Below, in pieces: positions 5,182-9,786 of a stretch of 9,786 nucleotides of DNA. The notes below the pieces were generated by a model that saw only the letters and a list, made by a program, of their open reading frames with translations, was not told the DNA's origin and ran no database searches. Made by a program: the position numbers and the translations under genes. How positions within the stretch are numbered: position 1 is the stretch's first letter; each line of letters begins with the position of its first letter. The DNA is from Anaerolineae bacterium (GTDB lineage: Bacteria; Chloroflexota; Anaerolineae; B4-G1), in assembly GCA_027079895.1 (NCBI GenBank), contig JALWUZ010000799.1, positions 1-9,786 on the forward strand, written 5' to 3'.

Positions 5182-5463
5182 GTGGCAGGAAGACAAGGAT
5201 CAGGAAGGCGTCGCCAGCGCGGGCGCTCATGGGGCAGAAGCCAGCGCAAGCGGTGCCTGTTCTGTGAAGAGAAAGTCACTTACGTGGATTACAAGAAAAC
5301 CGATGTGTTGCAGGGGTTTCTGACCGATAAGGGGAAGATTCGCCCGCGACGGCAGACCGGTACCTGCGCCAAGCATCAGCGGCAGTTGACCAGGGCCATC
5401 AAACGGGCTCGTCACCTGGCTCTGTTGCCGTTCGTCGTGGAACCCGGCCCCGTCCGCTCCTGA
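5182..5463 (+). CDS. rpsR: 30S ribosomal protein S18, zinc-binding (C+) form
   Basis: This 93-residue protein is the S6 partner in the 30S subunit. The core VDYKKTDVLQGFLTDKGKIR and PRRQTGTCAKHQRQLTRAIK, then RARHLALLPF, is diagnostic of S18. The cysteines and histidine C25-x2-C28 and C62-x2-H65 form the zinc-binding set seen in 'C+' S18 proteins; many bacteria have a 'C-' version lacking them. The N-terminus is a basic, Arg/Gly-rich tail. The start is GTG at 5182, eight bases after AGGAGG (5168-5173). The gene normally followed by rplI is here followed 16 bases later by a parvulin-like membrane protein gene. Confidence 0.96.
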   Translation: MAGRQGSGRRRQRGRSWGRSQRKRCLFCEEKVTYVDYKKTDVLQGFLTDKGKIRPRRQTGTCAKHQRQLTRAIKRARHLALLPFVVEPGPVRS

Positions 5464-5479
5464 TGAGGGGGTGGGACGT

Positions 5480-6700
5480 ATGTCCAAGAAAAAGAAGGGC
5501 AAGAAGCGAGTACGCGCTCCCAAAGAGTTGACCCGTAAGCAGCGTTCCCGGTTGGAGAAGGAGCGCCATCTGGAACTCATTATCCGCTGGGGGCTGATAG
5601 TCATCGGGGTGGCGGTCGTCGGCACGCTCCTCTACGGCTTCATCGTCGAGAACGTCGTCAAGGCCCGTGAGCCGGTCGCCATCGTGGACGGGCAGCCGAT
5701 TCGCACCGCCGATTTCCAGGCGCGGGTGCGGTTCGTCCGCTATCAGATGCGGGAGCAGTTGGCGTATCTGGCGCAACAGCAGCAGCAGATTGACCCGACC
5801 GACGAGAATATGCAGTTCTATCTGCAATATCTCCAGCAGCAGATTCACGACTTGCAGGGGCAGTTGGCGGAGGATAACGCGCTGGTAATCGGGGAGCAGA
5901 CGCTGAATCAGATGATTCAGGAGGAACTGGTGCGACAGGAGGCGGCGCGGAGGGGGATCGTGGTCTCCGCCGATGAGTTGCAGCAGGCGATCGAGAAGAA
6001 CTTCGGCTATGAGCGCAATCCCGCTACGCCGACCCCAGAGCCGACGCCGGCCTTGCTCATCACGCCGACGAATGTGCTCACGGCCCCGACGGCTACCCCG
6101 CTCCCGACTGCTACTCCGGTGACGGAGGAGGAGTTTCGGCGGCGGTACAACAACTTCCTCGAGGGGCTGAAGAAGTTGGACATCACCGAGCAGCAGTACC
6201 GCTCGTGGGTGGAGGCGTCGCTGCTGTACGATAAGGTCAAGGAGGCGATCGCGAACGAGGTGCCGACCACCGCCGAGCAGGTCAAGTTGTTCTACATGGT
6301 GGTGGACGACGAGGAGAAGGCGAACGAGTTGGTCGTTCGGCTGGACGCGGGGGATGATCCGCAGACGATCGCCGATGAGTGGCAGGCCAGCGACGCCGAG
6401 ACGCCGCCGGGCTACGCGCGGGAGTTGGACTGGCTGCCCCGGAGTGTCCTGGAGAAGAATCTGACGCCGGAGATCGCGGACGCGGCTTTCAGTCTGCCGG
6501 TGGGGGCGCACAGCGAGCCGATGTTGAGCCCGAACGGGACGCAGTACATCGTCATCAAGGTGCTGGGGCGCGAGGAGCGGGAACTTTCCCCCGGAATCCG
6601 GTCTTCGATGGGGGACGACGCTTTCCAGGAGTGGCTCGATTCCCAGCAGGAGAAGGTGGAGTACAGGACGTACCGGGACCGGGTGCCGACGGAGCCGTAG
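5480..6700 (+). CDS. Membrane-anchored SurA/PrsA-like parvulin-family protein with degenerate catalytic motif
   Basis: The protein has 406 residues. Residues 1-30 are strongly basic (MSKKKKGKK...) and cytoplasmic, followed by a single membrane segment at about 37-56, so the rest should lie outside the membrane as an uncleaved type II anchored protein. Residues about 70-180 are a SurA-N-like helical chaperone domain opening with IVDGQPIRTADF and holding a five-Gln run. A Pro/Thr-rich linker (about 182-216) interrupts it, then the helical domain resumes (EEEFRRRYNNFLEGL). Residues about 265-365 resemble a PpiC/parvulin prolyl isomerase domain (ADAAFSLPVGAHSEPMLSPN, then YIVIKVLG). The His of the usual HIL start motif is replaced (LFYMVV), as is the His of the GYHI end motif (TQYI). 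It may therefore act as a holdase for secreted proteins rather than as an isomerase. The ATG at 5480 is preferred over the in-frame GTG at 5471, which lies in the GAGGGGGTGG ribosome binding site. Confidence 0.85.
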   Translation: MSKKKKGKKRVRAPKELTRKQRSRLEKERHLELIIRWGLIVIGVAVVGTLLYGFIVENVVKAREPVAIVDGQPIRTADFQARVRFVRYQMREQLAYLAQQQQQIDPTDENMQFYLQYLQQQIHDLQGQLAEDNALVIGEQTLNQMIQEELVRQEAARRGIVVSADELQQAIEKNFGYERNPATPTPEPTPALLITPTNVLTAPTATPLPTATPVTEEEFRRRYNNFLEGLKKLDITEQQYRSWVEASLLYDKVKEAIANEVPTTAEQVKLFYMVVDDEEKANELVVRLDAGDDPQTIADEWQASDAETPPGYARELDWLPRSVLEKNLTPEIADAAFSLPVGAHSEPMLSPNGTQYIVIKVLGREERELSPGIRSSMGDDAFQEWLDSQQEKVEYRTYRDRVPTEP

Positions 6701-6720
6701 CGAGAGGACAGTTGAAGATG

Positions 6721-6755
6721 AAGCCAGACGGGGGCGACCCTCGTCTGGCTTTTTT
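6721..6755 (+). terminator. Rho-independent terminator after the parvulin-like gene
   Basis: AAGCCAGACG (6721-6730) pairs perfectly with CGTCTGGCTT (6742-6751) around an 11-base GC-rich loop, and a T run (6750-6755) follows. It lies 20 bases after the stop and closes the rpsF operon. Confidence 0.95.
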
Positions 6756-6810
6756 CGTTGCGGGGGTGTCGCCCCAGTTACCGAAAAGTGAACAATTGTC
6801 CGACGGGTGT

Positions 6811-6839
6811 TTGACAAAGGTTTGGGTTTGCTCTATAAT
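6811..6839 (+). promoter_or_regulatory. Perfect-consensus sigma-70-type promoter
   Basis: TTGACA (6811-6816), a 17-base spacer, then TATAAT (6834-6839): all twelve positions match the housekeeping consensus. Transcription would start near 6846, about 41 bases before the TTG start of the next gene. The palindrome ACAATTGT (6792-6799) lies just upstream of the -35 box and might be an operator or chance. Confidence 0.9.
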
Positions 6840-6886
6840 CTCCGGCGTTGGCAAGCGGAACAGATTTTCTTTGCGGAGGTGGGACG

Positions 6887-9786
6887 TTGTTGGACAAACC
6901 GCTATACAGGAGTGTCAACTGGGAGAAGACGCTGTACATCATCCTCATCATCCTGGCCCTGGCGACGCGGTTGTGGGGGCTGGGCGACCGGGTGCAGAGC
7001 CACGACGAGAGTATCCACACGCGGTATTCGTGGAATTTGTACACGGGGAGCGGCTTCGCACATTCGCCGTTGATGCACGGGCCGTTTTTGTTCCACGTCA
7101 CTGCTTTGTCCTACTTTTTCTTCGGCGATAACGATTTCACGGCCCGGCTGCCGGTCGCGCTGATGGGGGTGGCGCTGGTGGCGTTCCCCTGGGTGTTGCG
7201 CCGCTGGCTGGGACGCACGGGCGCACTGGTGACGGCGTTCCTGCTGCTCATTTCGCCGTCCATCGCCTACTACTCCCGCTACATCCGGCACGACATCCCG
7301 GCCGCCCTGTGGGCGCTGGTGGTGATCTGGGCTCTGTTCGCCTATCTGGATGACGGACGGGAGCGATGGCTGTATCTGATGGCGGGCGGGGTCTCGCTGA
7401 TGTTCGCCACGAAGGAAGTGGCGTTCATCTACGGGGCGATCATCGGGTTTTTCCTGGTGGGGACTTTCGTCGTGCGGGCGTTGGGCCGCCGCTGGCAGCG
7501 GGAGGGGTGGAAGACGCCGTTCCTCTGGTCGCTGGCGGTGGCCGCCGCCGGGCTCGCGCTGTTGGGCATGGGGTTGGCGACGATGGCGCAGCCGGAGCAG
7601 GTCGCCGGGGAGGTGGTGCGGGCGACGCCGCCCTGGTGGGCCACCGTCGGGGGGATGCTGGCGGCGGTGGCGTTGGCGGCAGCGGTGTTCCTGTTTTTCG
7701 GCGGGCTGGGGCGCACGCTGGGGGAGTATCGGGAGTATGACCTCATTATCCTGCTGGGGACGCTCACGCTGCCGTTTCTCTCGCCGGTGCTCATCAAGGC
7801 GGCCGGGTTCGACCCGCTGGACTACGGGCAGCCCAATATTCTGTACGTGGGGTTCATCGCCGGGGCCGTGGTGGTGGTCTCGGCGGCCATCGGGCTGTGG
7901 TGGAACTGGCGGCGGTGGGGAATCGCGGCGGCGATTCACTATACGATTTTCACCGTTTTGTTCACGACGGTGTTCACCAACGGCACCGGAATCGCCAGCG
8001 GATTGGTCGGCTCGCTGGGGTACTGGCTGGCGCAGCAGGCGGTCGAGCGGGGGAGTCAGCCGTGGTACTATTATCTGGTTGTGGTGCCGTTCTACGACTA
8101 TCTGCCGCTGTTGCTGACGCTGGTCGCAGCGGCGGTGGTGGCGGTCTATCTGGCCCGGCGACGGACGCAGGTCACGCTGTTCATAGCGTTTTTGCTGTGG
8201 TGGATCGGGACGGCTTGGGTGGGGTACTCTTACGCCGGGGAGAAGATGCCCTGGCTGGCGGTGCATCTCGCGCTGCCGATGATTCTCCTGTCCGGCTGGC
8301 TGGTGGGGCGGCTGCTGGACTGGGTCGCCTGGCGGGAGGTGGTGGAGCGGCGCGGGTGGTTGGTGGCGCTGGCCCTGCCGCCGGTCGTCGCCGCGCTGGC
8401 GGCAGTCGTCGAGGGGGCGAAGGCGGGGCCGTTCCAGGGGTATGAGTTGGCGCAGTTGAACGCGACGGGGCAGTTCTTGGGCGCGGTGGTAGGGCTGGCG
8501 GCGTTCGGCGGCGGGCTGGGTTATCTGGTGCGCCGGAGTGGGTGGCGCGTCGCCGTGCAGATGGGGCTGTTGACGGTGTTGCTGGTGGGGGTGTTTTTCA
8601 CGGTCCACACGACGTGGCAGTTCTGTTACGTCAATTACGACTATCCGACGGAGTTTTTGGTCTACGCGCACGCGGGGCCGGCGGTGCGGGATACGATGGA
8701 GCAGATTGACGAGTTGTCGCGCCGTATCGCCGGGGGGCCGAATATGCTCAAGGTGGCTTACGGCGCGGACGGTTCGACGTTGTGGTACTGGCAGTTGCGC
8801 AACTATCCGAACGCGGTCTATTACGCGGACCAGCCGACGCGGGACGCGCTGGACGCGCCGGTGGTCATCGCCGGGCGGAATGAGTGGGATAAGGTGATGC
8901 CGTACTTGGAGCGGGATTACATTTTCAACACGTACACTTTTTTGTGGTGGCCGATGGAGGATTACCGCGATATGACGTGGGCCCGAATCATCCACGCGCT
9001 CAAGGATCCGCCGACCCGCGCCGCGCTGTGGGACATCTGGTACCGGCGGGATTACCGGAAGTATGACCAGGTGACGGGGGAGCAGCACACGCTCGATAAG
9101 TGGCCGCTGCGGAGCGAGTATCGGCTCTACATTCGGCGGGATGTGGCGGCGCAGATGTGGGACCTGGGGACGGTGCGACCGGTGGAACTCGGCCCGACGG
9201 ATCCGTATGCGGAGAAGTGGCGGGAGGTGGCGGCGCGGCTGGTGTTCGGCAGTCCGGGGAGCGAGCCGGGGCAGTTGATGGGGCCGCGCGGAATCGCGGT
9301 CGGGCCCGATGGGTATGTCTACGTCGCCGATGCGGGGAATCATCGGGTGCAGAAGTTCACCGCCGACGGGGAGTTCGTCACTACCTGGGGGCAGCACTCG
9401 CTGGTGGATGAGGAGGGCGGTGTGCTGCGCGGGTTCAACGAGCCCTGGGGGGTGGCGGTCGCGCCGGATGGGAGTGTGTACGTGGCCGATACCTGGAATC
9501 ACCGCATTCAGCATTTCGACGCCGAAGGGACGCTGCTGGGGGCGTGGGGGAGTTTCGGCCAGTACGCGGTGGATGACCCGTTCGGCGAGGGGAAGTTCTA
9601 CGGCCCGCGCGGGGTGGTGGTGAGCGATGAGGGGCTGGTCTATGTGACGGATACGGGCAATAAGCGGGTGCAGGTGTTCGACGCCGACGGGATGTTCGCG
9701 TTCCAGTGGGGCGGGGGCGGCGTTATGGAGGGGAATCTGGACGAGCCGGTGGGTATCGCGCTCGATGATGAGGGGCAGGTGTATGT
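6887..9786 (+). CDS. Multi-spanning GT-C-like membrane protein (Agl23/TIGR03663-like) with C-terminal NHL-repeat propeller, 3'-truncated
   Basis: At least 966 codons are open to the window edge with no stop. Residues 1-575 form many membrane segments. The first loop after segment one has HDESIHTRYSWN (39-50), whose Asp40-Glu41 matches the acidic pair of GT-C glycosyltransferases (GT39/ArnT/PMT type). YYSRYIRHDIPAA and YAGEKMPWL are typical of the TIGR03663 (Agl23-like) group, which is linked to lipid-sugar transfer or flipping in glycan assembly. About 577-784 is a soluble domain. From about 785 there are NHL repeats: GPRGIAVGPDGYVYVADAGN, then EPWGVAVAPDGSVYVADTWN, then GPRGVVVSDEGLVYVTDTGN, and the start of a fourth. 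These build a beta-propeller, probably on the outer face. The start is TTG 6887 or TTG 6890, both after GGAGGT (6875-6880); the first in-frame ATG lies beyond the Asp-Glu motif and is rejected. The exact activity is unknown. Confidence 0.85.
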   Translation, partial: MLDKPLYRSVNWEKTLYIILIILALATRLWGLGDRVQSHDESIHTRYSWNLYTGSGFAHSPLMHGPFLFHVTALSYFFFGDNDFTARLPVALMGVALVAFPWVLRRWLGRTGALVTAFLLLISPSIAYYSRYIRHDIPAALWALVVIWALFAYLDDGRERWLYLMAGGVSLMFATKEVAFIYGAIIGFFLVGTFVVRALGRRWQREGWKTPFLWSLAVAAAGLALLGMGLATMAQPEQVAGEVVRATPPWWATVGGMLAAVALAAAVFLFFGGLGRTLGEYREYDLIILLGTLTLPFLSPVLIKAAGFDPLDYGQPNILYVGFIAGAVVVVSAAIGLWWNWRRWGIAAAIHYTIFTVLFTTVFTNGTGIASGLVGSLGYWLAQQAVERGSQPWYYYLVVVPFYDYLPLLLTLVAAAVVAVYLARRRTQVTLFIAFLLWWIGTAWVGYSYAGEKMPWLAVHLALPMILLSGWLVGRLLDWVAWREVVERRGWLVALALPPVVAALAAVVEGAKAGPFQGYELAQLNATGQFLGAVVGLAAFGGGLGYLVRRSGWRVAVQMGLLTVLLVGVFFTVHTTWQFCYVNYDYPTEFLVYAHAGPAVRDTMEQIDELSRRIAGGPNMLKVAYGADGSTLWYWQLRNYPNAVYYADQPTRDALDAPVVIAGRNEWDKVMPYLERDYIFNTYTFLWWPMEDYRDMTWARIIHALKDPPTRAALWDIWYRRDYRKYDQVTGEQHTLDKWPLRSEYRLYIRRDVAAQMWDLGTVRPVELGPTDPYAEKWREVAARLVFGSPGSEPGQLMGPRGIAVGPDGYVYVADAGNHRVQKFTADGEFVTTWGQHSLVDEEGGVLRGFNEPWGVAVAPDGSVYVADTWNHRIQHFDAEGTLLGAWGSFGQYAVDDPFGEGKFYGPRGVVVSDEGLVYVTDTGNKRVQVFDADGMFAFQWGGGGVMEGNLDEPVGIALDDEGQVY

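Noticed and set aside
4432..5196. 254-codon open frame on the minus strand
   Set aside because: It is opposite the highly conserved rpsF and ssb genes.
5774..5788. CAG-type microsatellite
   Set aside because: The run is only a few units long and encodes a normal Gln-rich helix. It is too short to call a repeat element.
6762..6775. Second terminator-like hairpin (GGGG...CCCC) after 6755
   Set aside because: Its stem is only four to five pairs and it lacks a T-tract. The strong terminator just upstream already explains the end of the transcript.
5399..6817. 472-codon open frame on the minus strand
   Set aside because: It is opposite the parvulin-like gene, spans the terminator at 6721-6755, and has no recognisable domain.
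6902..9514. 870-codon open frame on the minus strand
   Set aside because: It is antisense to a gene with clear GT-C and NHL motifs. Its translation is a low-complexity Arg/Pro/His-rich sequence with no domain, as expected from GC-rich third positions.

Overview
The window is GC-rich, gene-dense bacterial chromosome. All recognisable genes lie on the + strand. The gene content (a group III-like 6-phosphofructokinase, a tungsten-enzyme pair, a zinc-type S18, a Pro/Thr-linker parvulin-like protein and an Agl23/TIGR03663-like membrane protein ending in NHL repeats) suggests an anaerobic or microaerophilic member of the Chloroflexota, perhaps of the Anaerolineae type. This assignment is inferred from family resemblance, not from a marker gene.

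Layout: (1) 1-502, the C-terminal half of a 6-phosphofructokinase, closed by a strong intrinsic terminator (514-555). (2) 554-3203, a promoter, a four-cluster polyferredoxin and an aldehyde ferredoxin oxidoreductase (AOR) family tungstoenzyme, probably two partners of one redox complex. A 12-bp perfect inverted repeat follows at 3215-3259. (3) 3274-4296, a tightly coupled trio with 8-bp and 4-bp start/stop overlaps: an unrecognised 87-aa helical protein, a minimal nucleotidyltransferase of the AbiEii-like type, and a 66-aa ThiS/MoaD-like ubiquitin-fold protein ending in Gly-Gly. (4) 4307-6755, a ribosomal/replication operon: promoter with duplicated -35 element, structured leader, rpsF, ssb, rpsR, and a membrane-anchored SurA/parvulin-like protein, ended by a textbook terminator. 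The usual rplI partner is not next to rpsR. (5) 6811-9786, a promoter matching the sigma-70 consensus at all 12 positions (17-bp spacer), driving a large open-ended gene: a GT-C-like multi-spanning membrane protein with a C-terminal NHL-repeat propeller that runs off the window.

How the parts may work together: the polyferredoxin would move electrons to or from the AOR-family catalytic subunit. The Gly-Gly sulfur-carrier-like protein could serve tungsto-pterin cofactor or thiamin sulfur chemistry, but its translational coupling to a nucleotidyltransferase rather than to an E1-like ThiF/MoeB enzyme is unexplained. This trio is the best candidate in the window for something not yet described. 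The AOR itself departs from the Pyrococcus furiosus AOR pattern at several sites (Fe-S Cys spacing, second pterin motif, dimer-iron site) while keeping the catalytic Glu and His positions.

No tRNA, rRNA, CRISPR array or insertion sequence was seen. All sizeable minus-strand open frames are antisense shadows of the real genes.
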